In this document: piece by piece, positions 8,651 to 18,631 of the stretch
Layout of the letters: each line of letters opens with the position of its first letter
Numbering within the stretch: the first letter of the stretch is position 1
Assembly: GCA_028281445.1 (NCBI GenBank)
Contig: JANQJW010000049.1
Span: forward strand, 62,001 to 126,000
Length of the DNA: 64,000 nt
Source of the DNA: Planctomycetota bacterium
Lineage (GTDB): Bacteria; Planctomycetota; PLA2; JAEUHO01
Reading direction: 5' to 3'
The notes under the pieces: generated by a model
Database searches by the model: none
What the model was told of the DNA's origin: nothing
What the model saw: only the letters and a program-made list of their open reading frames with translations
Position numbers and translations under genes: made by a program

Positions 8651-8863
8651 GCGGCTCGGGGCATGCACCCCACATGCCCTGTGGGCTGGGCGCCGTCTAC
8701 AGGCCCGCCCTAGATGCGGACTGTGGACTGTGGCGCACCCAATTGGGGACTTGTCCGCATGGAAGCCCCCGCCCGGACAGTCCGCACAGCCACAAATAGG
8801 CAATCAGGTACTTGATTATCTATTGGCACGTCTTCCGCAGTGGCGAGCGCGGAGGTCTCCCCC
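8651..8863. promoter_or_regulatory. Divergent control region between cytochrome set and nar operon
   Basis: This 213-base region has no gene. It contains a perfect 10-base palindrome CCCAATTGGG at 8738-8747. A 9-base inverted repeat lies at 8716-8724 (GCGGACTGT) and 8777-8785 (ACAGTCCGC). A further dyad, AATCA-N6-TGATT at 8802-8817, sits in the only AT-rich patch, directly upstream of the diheme cytochrome/narG genes. TATCTAT at 8817-8823 could be a -10 box, but I see no good -35 box. The half-sites of the AATCA dyad point the opposite way from an FNR box (TTGAT-N4-ATCAA), so I do not call it FNR. Confidence 0.4.
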
Positions 8864-9751
8864 GTGCGCGACTTGGGCAGCCTGCGGCGCCGCCGCCTTC
8901 TCCACTTCTTCATCGTGGCTGCGTTCGTGACCGGCGCTGCGTCCACCGCCGAGGCGATCGACCCGGCCAAGGACTTCAAGCAGAACTGTTCGAGCTGCCA
9001 CACCATTGGCGGCGGCCGCATTACCGGACCGGATCTGAAGGACGTCACGAAACGCAAGGACCGGGCGTGGCTGAAGAAGTTCATCGTCGATCCCGGCGGC
9101 GTCATCGACAGCGGGGATGCGTACGCGCTGAAGATCCTCGAGGAAGCGCGCAACGTCCGCATGCCGAACGTGGCGGGGATGTCCAACGAGCGGGCGGAGT
9201 CCATCCTCAATCTCATTGAGGCGGAGTCCAAGCTCGAGAAGTCACAGTTCGCGGGCATCCAGATCAGCAACCGGCCCTTTTCCCAGGCCGATGTCGACCA
9301 CGGAAGGCGGCTGTTCACGGGCGAGGCTCGCCTGAAGAACGGCGGCACCTCGTGCATCTCGTGCCATGCCGTCGGCGGGCTCGGCGCGCTGGGCGGAGGC
9401 AAGCTCGGACCGGACCTCACCAAGGTCTTCGAGCGCTACGAGAACCGCCGCAAGCTCGGCACCTGGCTGAGCGCGCCCGCCACCGAGACCATGCTTCCGA
9501 CGTTTCGGGACCACCCGATGGAGGCGGAGGAGATTCTTCCGCTGGTGGCCTACTTCAAGTCGGCGGCGCAGACCTACGAGGAAGACACCGCGCCGCGGGG
9601 GCTCGTGTTCCTGCTCCTTGGAATCGGCGGCGCCGTAGGTGCGGTGCTCCTCCTCAATCGTTTCTGGCGCCGCCGGTTCCGGGGTGTCCGGCGCTCGCTC
9701 GTTGAAGCGTCGGCACTACCCGAAGAGCCCGTCGCCCCGTCCCAGAGCTAG
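8864..9751 (+). CDS. narC: Membrane-anchored diheme cytochrome c of the nar operon (NarC-like)
   Basis: 295 aa. I start at the GTG at 8864, with GGAGG at 8851-8855 eight bases before it; an earlier in-frame GTG at 8840 has no ribosome site. A signal/anchor sequence occupies residues 12-31. There are two heme sites, C42-x2-C45-H46 and C164-x2-C167-H168, in two cytochrome c folds, and a C-terminal transmembrane helix at about 246-267 leaves a short cytoplasmic tail. Thermus thermophilus has the same order, narC-narGHJI-narK, where the diheme cytochrome docks onto the nitrate reductase. By analogy this protein passes electrons to or from the Nar complex on the outer face of the membrane. The stop codon overlaps the narG ribosome site. 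Confidence 0.75.
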   Translation: MRDLGSLRRRRLLHFFIVAAFVTGAASTAEAIDPAKDFKQNCSSCHTIGGGRITGPDLKDVTKRKDRAWLKKFIVDPGGVIDSGDAYALKILEEARNVRMPNVAGMSNERAESILNLIEAESKLEKSQFAGIQISNRPFSQADVDHGRRLFTGEARLKNGGTSCISCHAVGGLGALGGGKLGPDLTKVFERYENRRKLGTWLSAPATETMLPTFRDHPMEAEEILPLVAYFKSAAQTYEEDTAPRGLVFLLLGIGGAVGAVLLLNRFWRRRFRGVRRSLVEASALPEEPVAPSQS

Positions 9752-9764
9752 GAGCCGGATCCGA

Positions 9765-12700
9765 ATGTCCCAGAACGGAAGAAAAGACCTCCCGTGGATC
9801 AAGGACGAGGTAAGCGCGCGGTCGCGCGGCTGGGAGGAGTTCTATCGGAACCGCTGGCAGTTCGACAAGGTCGTGCGTTCGACCCACGGCGTGAACTGCA
9901 CGGGCGGCTGTACGTGGAACATCCACGTCAAGGACGGGATCGTCACGTGGGAGATGCAGGGGCTCGACTATCCCAAGCTCGAGTCGGGCATCCCGCCGTA
10001 CGAGCCGCGCGGATGCCAACGCGGCATCTCGTATAGCTGGTATCTCTACAGCCCGCTGCGCGTGAAGTACCCCTACATCCGCGGCGCCTTGCTCGATCTC
10101 TGGAAGCAGGCGCGAGCCAAGCACACCGATCCGGTCGAGGCGTGGGAGTGGATGGTCTCCGATCCCGAGCGCCGCAGCCGCTGGCAGCAGGCGCGCGGCA
10201 AGGGCGGCTTCCGCCGCGCGGACTGGGACACGGTGCTCGACATCATGGCGGCCGCCAACGTCGGGACGATCAAGAACCATGGGCCCGACCGCATCGCGGG
10301 CTTCTCGCCGATTCCGGCCATGTCGATGATCAGCTACGCGTCCGGCGCGCGGATGCTCCAGCTCATGGGCGGCCTCTCACTGTCCTTCTACGACTGGTAC
10401 TGCGATTTGCCGAGCGCCTCGCCGGAGACGTGGGGCGAACAGACCGACGTGCAGGAGAGTGCCGACTGGTACCACGCCAAGCTGCTCGCCGTCATGGGCA
10501 GCAACCTGAACATGACGCGCACGCCGGACTGCCACTTCGCGGCCGAGGCGCGGCACAACGGCACGAAGATGTACGTCTTCTCGCCTGACTTCAATCAGGT
10601 GGCGAAGTACGCGGACAACTGGGTCTCGCTCAACGCCGGCCAGGACGGCGCTTGGTGGATGGCGGTCAATCACGTGCTCCTCAAGGAGTTCCACCACGAG
10701 AAGCAGACACCGTACTTCCTCGACTACGCGAAGAAGTACAGCGACTCGCCCTTCCTGGTCGAGCTCGTGGAGCGCGATGGTGGACTCCACCCCGGACAGC
10801 TTCTGCGGGCCGGCCGCCTCTCGAAGTACGCCGAGGACGAGAACGGCGAGTGGAAGTTCCTCATGTGGGACGAGGAGGAAGGCGTCCCGAAGATGCCGAT
10901 GGGGTCCGTCGGCCACCGCTGGGGCGAGAACCAGGGCAAGTGGAACCTCAAGCTCGAGGACGGCGTGGACGGCACGCCGATCCGTCCCGCGCTGACCTTC
11001 CTCGAGGACAACGACGACCAACGTCTCGTCGAGCTCGACGATTTCGCGGAGGGCTGCACGCGCCTGCGCGGTGTACCCGTGCGGCAGATCGAGACGGCGG
11101 ACGGCGAGACGGTGACCGTTGCCACGGTCTACGACCTGCTGATGGCGCAGTACGGCGTCCCGCGCGGCCTCGACGGCCACTACCCGGCGGACTACGACGA
11201 CGAAGACGCGCCGTACACGCCGGCGTGGTCCGAGCGCTTCACGGGCATCGGCCGCCGCGACCTCATCAAGTTTGCGCGCGAGTGGGGGACCACCGCGGAA
11301 CACACCAACGGAAAGTGCACCATCATCATCGGGGCGGGCATCAATCACTGGTACCACGCCAATCTCATGTACCGGGCAGGCATACACGCACTCGTGTTCT
11401 GCGGCTGCGTGGGGGTCAACGGGGGTGGACTCGCCCACTACGTGGGGCAGGAGAAGCTCGCACCCGGTGAGTCCTGGGGCGCGATCGCGTTGGCCAAGGA
11501 CTGGTTCCCCGCCGTGCGCCTTCAGAACGCGCCGTCCTGGCACTACGTCAACACCGATCAGTGGCGCTACGAGAAGGACTTCACGGACTATCACACCGTT
11601 CCCAAGTCCCAGCCTGACGACTCGATCGCCAAGGGCCACACGATGGACGTGCAGGTCAAGGCCGTCCGCAACGGCTGGCTGCCGTTCTATCCGCAGTTCG
11701 AGAAGAACCCGATCGAGCTCGTGAAGGAAGCGCGTGCGGCCGGTGCGGAGAGCGAACCCGACATCCAGAAGTACGTGATCGAGAAGCTGAAGTCCCGCGA
11801 GATGAAGCTGTCGGTCGAAGACCCCGACGCCAGCGAGAACTGGCCGCGCGTCTGGTACATCTGGCGTGGCAACGCCCTGATGTCGAGTAGCAAGGGGCAC
11901 GAGTACTTCCTGAATCACTACCTCGGGACGCACCACAACGACATCGCGACACCGATCGCGAAGGACTCCGTCAAGGAGGTCGTGTGGCATGAGCACGCGC
12001 CGTCGGGGAAGATGGATCTCGTCGTCGACCTCAACTTCCGCATGGACACGTCGGCGCTCTATTCCGACATCGTGCTGCCGGCGGCCACCTGGTACGAGAA
12101 GGCCGACCTCAATTCCACCGACATGCACAGCTACATCCACCCGCTGTCGCCTGCGGTGCCGCCGTGTTGGGAGAGCAAGAGCGATTGGCAGATCTTCCGC
12201 GCCATCGCCGAACGGTTCTCTGAGTTCGCCGGGAAGCACTTCCCGGAGCCGGTCGAGGACATCGTCATGGCGCCGCTCGCCCATGACACGCCGGCCGAAA
12301 TCGCCCAGCCTCAGATGCGCGAATGGATGGACGACGAAGTCGAGGCGATTCCCGGAAAGACGATGCCGGGTTTGAAGGTCGTGAAGCGCGACTACAAGAA
12401 CCTGTTCAAGCAGTTCTGCTCGCTCGGTCCGCTCGTTCGTGAGAACGGCCTCGGAGCCCACGGCACGCACTACAAGTGCGAGGACTTCTACGACGAGATG
12501 GTCGCGACCCGGGCAGTCGAGCACTGGGACGACAAGACCTATCCGTCCATTCGCGAAGACATCGACTGCTGCAACGCCATCCTGCACCTGGCGACCGTGA
12601 CGAACGGTGAGCTGGCCTACCGCTCCTACCAGAACATGGAAAAGCGTGTCGGCATCCCGCTCGCACAGCTGGCCGAGAAGGCTCGCAACGTGCGCACGAA

Positions 12701-13415
12701 TTTCATGGACATCCAGTCCCAGCCCCGTCGGTTCATCAACAGCCCGATGTGGTCGGCACTGATCGAGGACGGCCGGACCTACTCGCCGTTTACTTACAAC
12801 AAGGAGATGCTCGTGCCGTGGCGGACGCTCACGGGCCGTCAGCACCTCTATCTCGACCATCCCGGCTACCTGCACTTCGGCGAGCAGCTTCCGACCTACA
12901 AGCCGAAGCCGCTCCCGACGGAGTACGCCGACCTGCGGATCAGCGAGAAGGGCGCCCAGACCCTGATGCTGAACTACCTGACGCCGCACGGAAAGTGGCA
13001 CATCCACTCGACGTATGGCGACAACGAACGCATGACGACGCTCTCCCGTGGGTGCGAGCCGTTCTGGATCAACGACAAGGACGCGGCGTCCATCGGAATC
13101 AACGACAACGACTGGGTCGAAGTCCACAACGACCACGGCGTCGTCTGCACGCGTGCCGCCGTCTCAGCCCGCATCCCGCGTGGTATCTGCATCATCTACC
13201 ACTCGCCCGAGCGCACGTACGGCGTGCCGCGCTCGCCCTTGCGCAAGCTGCGACGCGCCGGCGGACACAACAGTCTGACCCGCACGCGCCTCAAGCCTAA
13301 CCTCATGGTCGGCGGCTACGGGCAGTTCACGTTCCACTTCAACTACTGGGGGCCCATCGGGTGCCAACGCGACACGCACATCTACGTGCGCAAGCTCCCC
13401 GAGTTGGTGTGGTGA
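9765..13415 (+). CDS. narG: Membrane-bound nitrate reductase, catalytic alpha subunit
   Basis: 1216 aa from the ATG at 9765 with AGGAG at 9750-9754. The N-terminal FS0 cluster motif is H41-x3-C45-x3-C49-x34-C84, the NarG form with His. The molybdenum ligand region [18 protein letters not shown] is intact, with Asp214 as the expected Mo ligand. The length matches NarG (about 1220-1250). No twin-arginine signal is present, so the active site should face the cytoplasm, unlike the periplasmic nitrite oxidoreductases of Nitrospira and anammox bacteria. It reduces nitrate to nitrite at a bis-MGD molybdenum centre with electrons from NarH and NarI. It is followed by narH, narJ and narI in standard order. 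Confidence 0.97.
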   Translation: MSQNGRKDLPWIKDEVSARSRGWEEFYRNRWQFDKVVRSTHGVNCTGGCTWNIHVKDGIVTWEMQGLDYPKLESGIPPYEPRGCQRGISYSWYLYSPLRVKYPYIRGALLDLWKQARAKHTDPVEAWEWMVSDPERRSRWQQARGKGGFRRADWDTVLDIMAAANVGTIKNHGPDRIAGFSPIPAMSMISYASGARMLQLMGGLSLSFYDWYCDLPSASPETWGEQTDVQESADWYHAKLLAVMGSNLNMTRTPDCHFAAEARHNGTKMYVFSPDFNQVAKYADNWVSLNAGQDGAWWMAVNHVLLKEFHHEKQTPYFLDYAKKYSDSPFLVELVERDGGLHPGQLLRAGRLSKYAEDENGEWKFLMWDEEEGVPKMPMGSVGHRWGENQGKWNLKLEDGVDGTPIRPALTFLEDNDDQRLVELDDFAEGCTRLRGVPVRQIETADGETVTVATVYDLLMAQYGVPRGLDGHYPADYDDEDAPYTPAWSERFTGIGRRDLIKFAREWGTTAEHTNGKCTIIIGAGINHWYHANLMYRAGIHALVFCGCVGVNGGGLAHYVGQEKLAPGESWGAIALAKDWFPAVRLQNAPSWHYVNTDQWRYEKDFTDYHTVPKSQPDDSIAKGHTMDVQVKAVRNGWLPFYPQFEKNPIELVKEARAAGAESEPDIQKYVIEKLKSREMKLSVEDPDASENWPRVWYIWRGNALMSSSKGHEYFLNHYLGTHHNDIATPIAKDSVKEVVWHEHAPSGKMDLVVDLNFRMDTSALYSDIVLPAATWYEKADLNSTDMHSYIHPLSPAVPPCWESKSDWQIFRAIAERFSEFAGKHFPEPVEDIVMAPLAHDTPAEIAQPQMREWMDDEVEAIPGKTMPGLKVVKRDYKNLFKQFCSLGPLVRENGLGAHGTHYKCEDFYDEMVATRAVEHWDDKTYPSIREDIDCCNAILHLATVTNGELAYRSYQNMEKRVGIPLAQLAEKARNVRTNFMDIQSQPRRFINSPMWSALIEDGRTYSPFTYNKEMLVPWRTLTGRQHLYLDHPGYLHFGEQLPTYKPKPLPTEYADLRISEKGAQTLMLNYLTPHGKWHIHSTYGDNERMTTLSRGCEPFWINDKDAASIGINDNDWVEVHNDHGVVCTRAAVSARIPRGICIIYHSPERTYGVPRSPLRKLRRAGGHNSLTRTRLKPNLMVGGYGQFTFHFNYWGPIGCQRDTHIYVRKLPELVW

Positions 13416-13465
13416 TCACGAGAGCAATGGCCATCCACGACACCCCCGTCTGAAAGCAGGACCCC

Positions 13466-14956
13466 ATGGACGTTCGCTCACAGATCTCGATGGTCTTCCA
13501 CCTGGACAAGTGCATCGGTTGCCACACGTGCAGCATCGCCTGCAAGAACGTGTGGACCGACCGCAAGGGCACGGAGTACATGTGGTGGAACAACGTCGAG
13601 ACCAAGCCCGGTACCGGCTATCCCACGAAGTGGGAAGACCAGGAGGAGTACCGCGGGGGCTGGGAGAAGAAGGACGGCAAGCTGCGGCTCAAGTCGACGG
13701 GGCGCGGCCGCATCGTGCCCAATATCTTCCACAACCCGTCCCTCCCGAGCATGGACGACTACTACGAGCCGTGGACCTACAAGTACGACGAGCTCTTCAA
13801 CGCGCCGGAAGGGGACGACCAGCCCACGGCGCGGCCCATATCCAAGGTGACCGGCGAGTATATGGACATCGAGGCGGGTCCCAACTGGGACGACGACCTC
13901 GGCGGGTCGCCCGTCTACGCGGAGAACGACCCGAACCTGGACGCGCTCACGCCGCAGGAGCGCGAACAGATGTTCAGCATCGAGCGGCTCGTCTTCTTCT
14001 ACTTCCCGCGGATCTGCAACCACTGCCTGAACCCGGCGTGCGTTGCCTCGTGCCCCTCCGGGGCGCTCTACAAGCGCGGTGAAGACGGCATCGTCCTCAT
14101 CGACCAGAAGGTCTGCCGCGCGTGGCGCTCCTGCGTAGCAGCGTGTCCGTACAAGAAGACCTACTTCAACTGGCAGACCGGGAAGTCCGAGAAGTGCATC
14201 CTCTGCTTCCCGCGTCTCGAGACGGGCCAGGCCCCGGCCTGCTTCCACTCGTGCGTGGGCCGGATCCGCTACCTCGGCGTGTTGCTCTACGACGCAGAGC
14301 GCATCGAAGAGGTTGCGAACAAGCCGCCCGAGGAGATGATCGACGCGCAGCGTGACATGATTCTCGACCCAAGGGATCCCGAGGTCATTCGCGGCGCCCG
14401 CGAGAACGGCCTCCACGACTCGGTCATCGAGGCGGCGCAGAAGTCGCCAGTCTACAAGTACGTGAAGGACTGGGGAATCGCCCTGCCGCCTCACATCGAG
14501 TTCGGCACGCTGCCGATGCTCTTCTATGTACCCCCGCTGTTGCCGGTCATGGCCAAGCGCGACGGGGACAACGTCGAGAGCGTGTCCGACGATCTCTTCC
14601 ACGGGTTCGAGCAGGCACGTGCGCCGCTCGACTATCTCAGCAGCCTGCTCGGCGGAGGCAACACCGGCAAGCTCGTCTACGCCCTTCGCAAGCAGATGGC
14701 CGTTCGCATGCACCGCCGTTTGAAGACCGTCGGCGACGTCGACGCGGAAGTCGTCGAGCGCATGTTGCGCGAGGCCGACACGACGCCCGAGGAAGCCGAC
14801 GCGATCTACGACCTCACGGCGCTCTGCACCTTCGAGGACCGCTTCGTGATCCCGCCGGCTCATCGCGAAGAGGCCATCGAGATGATGAAGGACCCGCAGG
14901 AGCACCGTCAGAGCGCCGGTTTCGGCTTTGTCTCTGGTCCGGAAAGGGGGCTGTAG
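13466..14956 (+). CDS. narH: Nitrate reductase beta subunit (iron-sulfur electron-transfer protein)
   Basis: 496 aa. Four cysteine groups are visible: CIGCHTCSIACK (C16, C19, C22, C26), CNHCLNPACVASCP, CRAWRSCVAACP and CILC…CFHSC. In the third group Trp replaces one Cys, which gives the [3Fe-4S] cluster typical of NarH. The protein carries electrons from the NarI hemes to NarG and is cytoplasmic. The start at 13466 follows AGCAGGAC. The 50-base gap after narG shows no terminator. The length agrees with the family (about 480-520). Confidence 0.96.
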   Translation: MDVRSQISMVFHLDKCIGCHTCSIACKNVWTDRKGTEYMWWNNVETKPGTGYPTKWEDQEEYRGGWEKKDGKLRLKSTGRGRIVPNIFHNPSLPSMDDYYEPWTYKYDELFNAPEGDDQPTARPISKVTGEYMDIEAGPNWDDDLGGSPVYAENDPNLDALTPQEREQMFSIERLVFFYFPRICNHCLNPACVASCPSGALYKRGEDGIVLIDQKVCRAWRSCVAACPYKKTYFNWQTGKSEKCILCFPRLETGQAPACFHSCVGRIRYLGVLLYDAERIEEVANKPPEEMIDAQRDMILDPRDPEVIRGARENGLHDSVIEAAQKSPVYKYVKDWGIALPPHIEFGTLPMLFYVPPLLPVMAKRDGDNVESVSDDLFHGFEQARAPLDYLSSLLGGGNTGKLVYALRKQMAVRMHRRLKTVGDVDAEVVERMLREADTTPEEADAIYDLTALCTFEDRFVIPPAHREEAIEMMKDPQEHRQSAGFGFVSGPERGL

Positions 14957-14958
14957 CC

Positions 14959-15570
14959 ATGCGTGCCGAGGTGCTGGACGGGTTGGCAGCGCTGCTTCGC
15001 TACCCCGACGAAGAATGCGTCAGGACATTCGACGACGCTCTCGCGGTCATCGAGGTCGAGGACCTCGAGCTGGCAGAGAGCCTCGCGCCGCTCGCACGCA
15101 GCATCGGCGAGCTCTCGCTCATGGAACTCGAGGAGCAGTACACCCGGACGTTCGACATCAATCCGCTCTGCACGCTCGAGATCGGCTGGCAGCTCTACGG
15201 CGAGGATTACAACCGAGGCGCGTTCCTCGTACGCATGCGCTCGCTGATGCGGCACGTCGGCGTGGAGGAGTCCGCGGAGCTGCCCGACCACCTCGCGCAC
15301 GTCTTGCCGGTGCTCGGCCGCGCCTCGGACGCGATCACCGATGACCTCGCGCGCGCGTTCACGATGCCGGCGATGCGCAAGATGCTCGATGCCTTCGACG
15401 AGAACGAGAACCCCTATCGGTCCCTGCTGGCCGGCATCCATGCGTGGCTCGGGAGGGAGTTCGGCACGGAGGAGGCGGTGCCTGGAGCCGCCTCGGTCTC
15501 TGCGGGGCCCTATGCCGGGACGCCGGACCTGATCGAATGCCTGCCCTTGCCGGGCACCGAAGAGAGCTGA
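14959..15570 (+). CDS. narJ: Nitrate reductase assembly chaperone
   Basis: 203 aa, all-helical and acidic, of the NarJ/TorD chaperone family. It starts 3 bases after narH behind a purine-rich ribosome site. The conserved central segment LEEQYTRTFDINPLCTLEIG is recognisable, with LYGEDYNRGAFLVRM after it. NarJ binds apo-NarG, helps insert the molybdenum cofactor and FS0 cluster, and delays membrane attachment until NarGH is complete. The length is normal for the family. Position between narH and narI supports the call. Confidence 0.93.
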   Translation: MRAEVLDGLAALLRYPDEECVRTFDDALAVIEVEDLELAESLAPLARSIGELSLMELEEQYTRTFDINPLCTLEIGWQLYGEDYNRGAFLVRMRSLMRHVGVEESAELPDHLAHVLPVLGRASDAITDDLARAFTMPAMRKMLDAFDENENPYRSLLAGIHAWLGREFGTEEAVPGAASVSAGPYAGTPDLIECLPLPGTEES

Positions 15571-15577
15571 GGAGAAC

Positions 15578-16318
15578 ATGCCCGGATCAGACCAGTTCGC
15601 CTACCTGGACATCCTGCTCTTCGCGGTCTTTCCGTACGTCGCGATGATCCTGTTCTTCGTCGTCACGATCCAGCGGTATCGCAAGCAGTCGTTCAGTTAC
15701 TCGAGCCTGTCCTCCCAGTTCCTCGAGAACAAGGAGCACTTCTGGGGCATGGTGCCGTTCCACTACGGCATCCTGGTCGTGATCCTCGGGCACATCGTGG
15801 CCTTCCTCGTGCCACGTTCGATCCTCTGGTGGAACTCCGTGCCGGCGCGGCTCTACATCCTCGAGGTCAGCGCGCTGATCTTCGGCATCTTGACGCTCAT
15901 TGGCCTCGTGAGCCTCGTGATCCGTCGCCTGAAGACCCCGAAGCTCCGGCCCGTTACCACCATCGCCGACTGGATCCTCTACGCCATGCTGCTCGTGCAG
16001 GTCGTGACCGGTCTCGGGATCGCGACCATGCACACCTGGGGTTCGTCGTGGTTCGCCTCGACGCTGTCGCCCTACCTCTGGTCGCTGGTCAAGCTCAGCC
16101 CCGACATCACCTACGTCACGCCGCTGCCCGCGCTCGTCAAGTGGCACATCGTGGGCAACTTCGCGCTGATCGCATTCTTCCCGTTCACGCGCCTCGTGCA
16201 CATCCTGGTCGTTCCGAACATGTACCTGTGGCGCAAGACACAGGTGGTGCGGTGGAACTGGAACCGCCGCGAGATCCGAAAAGCCGATTCGACGCCCGCG
16301 CGTAGGACGCGTGCATGA
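15578..16318 (+). CDS. narI: Nitrate reductase gamma subunit, cytochrome b membrane anchor
   Basis: 246 aa with five transmembrane helices. The heme-ligand histidines occur in the expected pairs: H62 and H72 in one helix, H190 and H208 in the last. It oxidises menaquinol or ubiquinol at the membrane and passes electrons through two b-hemes to NarH. A GAGGAG site precedes the ATG at 15578. The stop overlaps the narK start by four bases (ATGA), so translation of the transporter is coupled. Confidence 0.95.
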   Translation: MPGSDQFAYLDILLFAVFPYVAMILFFVVTIQRYRKQSFSYSSLSSQFLENKEHFWGMVPFHYGILVVILGHIVAFLVPRSILWWNSVPARLYILEVSALIFGILTLIGLVSLVIRRLKTPKLRPVTTIADWILYAMLLVQVVTGLGIATMHTWGSSWFASTLSPYLWSLVKLSPDITYVTPLPALVKWHIVGNFALIAFFPFTRLVHILVVPNMYLWRKTQVVRWNWNRREIRKADSTPARRTRA

Positions 16319-17940
16319 AGAAGATCGGCCAGTGGGACGTCGAGGACGAACAGTTCTGGGAGTCCACCGGCAAACAGGTGGCCTATCGGAACCTGTGGAT
16401 CTCGATCCCGAACCTCCTGTGCGGCTTCGCGATCTGGCTGTACTGGGGGATGCTCGCGAAGTTCATCCAGAAGATCCACTTCGCCAATCCCGAGCTGTTC
16501 AACTTCACCTTCCTCAATGACGGACAGCCATACGAGGAGAAGGCCTACCGCGCGCTGATGTTCACGCTGCCTGCGGTAGCCGGCCTCGCGGGCGCCACGC
16601 TGCGCATCCCGAACTCCTTCATGATTGCGATCTGCGGCGGCCGCAACGTCAAGTTCATGACGACGGTCCTGCTGATCCTCCCCGCGGTAGGCGCCGGCTT
16701 CGCTCTGCAGAATCCGGACACGCCCTTCCTCTCACTCGTCGTGCTGGCGGCACTCTCCGGCGTGGGCGGAGGCGCGTTCGCCTCCTCGATGTCCAACATC
16801 AGCTTCTTCTTTCCGAAGCGCATGCAGGGACTCTCGCTCGGCTTGAACGCCGGCCTCGGGAACGCAGGTGTGAGCGTCATGCAGTTCCTGCTTCCGTGGG
16901 TCATCACGTTCGGCCTGTTCGGCGCCATCGGGGGGGATCCGTACGACATCGGCGGCGGCAAGCAGATGTGGGTCCAGAACGCAGGCCTGGTCTGGGTTCC
17001 GGTGCTCATTTTCCTCGCGGTAGCCGCCTTCCTGGGCATGAACAACCTGCCGCAACACAAGTGCGGTCCGACGCCCAAGGCCGTCGGCAAGTACCTCTGG
17101 CTGATGCTGCTGGGCTACATCGGCGTCGCGGTCGGCGTCGTGCTGCTGATCGCGCCGTGGGGGGGCTTCCCGACGCTGCTCAAGATCTTCGTCGTCCTCG
17201 TGATCGCCGTGCTCGTGACGCTTTCAGCCATGCGCTACCTGACGCCGAAGGAGACCAAGGAGAACCTCGTCCACCAGTTCGCGATCTTCCGCAACAAGCA
17301 CAACTGGATCATGACGTGGATCTACACGATGACGTTCGGCTCGTTCATCGGGTACGCCAACGCGTTCCCGAAGCTCATTGACGACGTTTTCGGCGTGATC
17401 CGGTTTGATGCCGCCGGCAACGAGCTGGCACAGGCCATCGCGAATCCGAACGCCCCGGTCTCCTCGAACTACATCTGGATCGGCGCTGGCGTCGGTGCGC
17501 TCATTCGTCCGCTCGGCGGCTGGATGTCCGACAAGTGGGGCGGCGCACGCGTCACCCATTGGGACACGATCATCATGATCTTCGCGACCATCGGCGCGGG
17601 CTACTTCGTCGCGCAGGCCAGCGTGTCCGCCGAGCCCGACGGCTACTTCGTTCCCTTCCTGCTGCTGTTCATCCTGCTCTTCGCGACGACCGGCATCGGG
17701 AACGGATCCACGTTCCGGATGATCCCCATCATCTTCTCCAAGGAGCAGGCCGGGCCGGTGCTCGGCTGGACCTCCGCCATCGCCGCCTACGGCGCGTTCC
17801 TGATTCCCAAGATCTTCGCGACGCAGATCAAGGCCGGAACGCCGCAGTACGCGCTCTACGGCTTCGCTGCTTACTACCTGAGCTGCCTGGTCCTGAACTG
17901 GTGGTTCTACGCCCGCAAGAACGCAGAAATTCCCTGCTAG
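16315..17940 (+). CDS. narK: Nitrate/nitrite transporter of the major facilitator superfamily
   Basis: 541 aa with about 12 transmembrane helices. The NarK family pattern is clear: AGATLRIPNSF in the first half, GVGGGAFASSMSNISFFFPKR-type Gly-rich helices, and the second-half GNGSTFRMIPIIF motif. The Arg residues in the two RxP/FRM motifs are the nitrate-binding arginines of the family. It probably imports nitrate (by proton symport or nitrite antiport) for the cytoplasmic NarG site. It is longer than E. coli NarK (463) because of an expanded loop near residues 195-225 and another near 360-390, as in many NarK2-type proteins. Confidence 0.93.
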   Translation: MKKIGQWDVEDEQFWESTGKQVAYRNLWISIPNLLCGFAIWLYWGMLAKFIQKIHFANPELFNFTFLNDGQPYEEKAYRALMFTLPAVAGLAGATLRIPNSFMIAICGGRNVKFMTTVLLILPAVGAGFALQNPDTPFLSLVVLAALSGVGGGAFASSMSNISFFFPKRMQGLSLGLNAGLGNAGVSVMQFLLPWVITFGLFGAIGGDPYDIGGGKQMWVQNAGLVWVPVLIFLAVAAFLGMNNLPQHKCGPTPKAVGKYLWLMLLGYIGVAVGVVLLIAPWGGFPTLLKIFVVLVIAVLVTLSAMRYLTPKETKENLVHQFAIFRNKHNWIMTWIYTMTFGSFIGYANAFPKLIDDVFGVIRFDAAGNELAQAIANPNAPVSSNYIWIGAGVGALIRPLGGWMSDKWGGARVTHWDTIIMIFATIGAGYFVAQASVSAEPDGYFVPFLLLFILLFATTGIGNGSTFRMIPIIFSKEQAGPVLGWTSAIAAYGAFLIPKIFATQIKAGTPQYALYGFAAYYLSCLVLNWWFYARKNAEIPC

Positions 17941-17959
17941 GAGGAAAGAGCAAGACGCC

Positions 17960-18613
17960 ATGCCCCGACGGATGCGCCTCATCGTCCTCAGCATCACGTT
18001 CCTCGCCGTGCTGGTCTCGCTCGTGCCGCGCCTGTGGGCTTCGCGCTTCCCCGGAGACCACACGGGGTATGCGCCGCCGCAGCCACTCGACTACTCGCAC
18101 CGCCTGCACGCAGGCGAGCTCGCGATTCCCTGTATGTACTGCCACTCGGGCGCCGAGCGCAGTCGCCATGCCGGAATCCCGTCTGCGAACGTGTGCATGA
18201 ACTGCCACAAGTACGTGAGCGCGCCGATCGGCGCCATCCGCGCCGAAGAGGACAAGGCGAAGGCCGAGCAGCGCAAGCCGCGCACGATCGTCTCGCCGGA
18301 GATCCGGAAGCTCTACGACGCCCTGGGCCTCGACGCGAAGATGAACCCCGATCCGAAGAAGACGCCGGTGCCGATCGAGTGGATGCAGGTGCATCGGTTG
18401 CCCGACTTCACGTACTTCGACCACCGCGCGCACGTCAGCGCAGGCGTCACGTGCCAGAAGTGCCACGGCCCCGTCGAGACGATGGAGCGCATGCGGCAAT
18501 ACAACAACTTGAGCATGGGCTGGTGTGTGAACTGCCACCGCGATGCGCATGCCAATGGAATCAACGGGAAGAAGGTGTCGCCGTCGCTCGATTGCGCGGC
18601 GTGCCACTACTAG
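17960..18613 (+). CDS. actA: Alternative complex III pentaheme cytochrome c subunit ActA
   Basis: 217 aa with an N-terminal signal/anchor (residues 6-25) and five CxxCH sites at C58-H62, C79-H83, C165-H169, C189-H193 and C212-H216. Five hemes and this length match ActA of alternative complex III, the quinol:cytochrome c (or oxidase) oxidoreductase that replaces bc1. ActA lies on the periplasmic face and receives electrons from the iron-sulfur subunit. An AGGAGG stretch overlaps the narK stop; the 19-base gap implies one transcript with nar. Confidence 0.93.
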   Translation: MPRRMRLIVLSITFLAVLVSLVPRLWASRFPGDHTGYAPPQPLDYSHRLHAGELAIPCMYCHSGAERSRHAGIPSANVCMNCHKYVSAPIGAIRAEEDKAKAEQRKPRTIVSPEIRKLYDALGLDAKMNPDPKKTPVPIEWMQVHRLPDFTYFDHRAHVSAGVTCQKCHGPVETMERMRQYNNLSMGWCVNCHRDAHANGINGKKVSPSLDCAACHY

Positions 18614-18631
18614 GAGCCGAGGAACACGGAC

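Noticed and set aside
8802-8817. AATCA-N6-TGATT as an FNR/Dnr site
   Set aside because: Half-sites are in the reverse orientation and the spacing differs; kept only as an unassigned dyad.
8840-8863. Earlier GTG start for the diheme cytochrome at 8840
   Set aside because: It has no ribosome site, while GGAGG lies correctly spaced before the GTG at 8864.
10377-13136. Long open frame antisense to narG (919 codons), and similar ones antisense to narH, actB/hemN and the HEAT gene
   Set aside because: Arg/Val/His-rich translations with no domain or ribosome site; they mirror the codon bias of a GC-rich gene on the other strand.
9765-13415. narG as a periplasmic nitrite oxidoreductase (NxrA)
   Set aside because: No twin-arginine signal, and the sequence, subunit order, narJ and NarI type match respiratory nitrate reductase.
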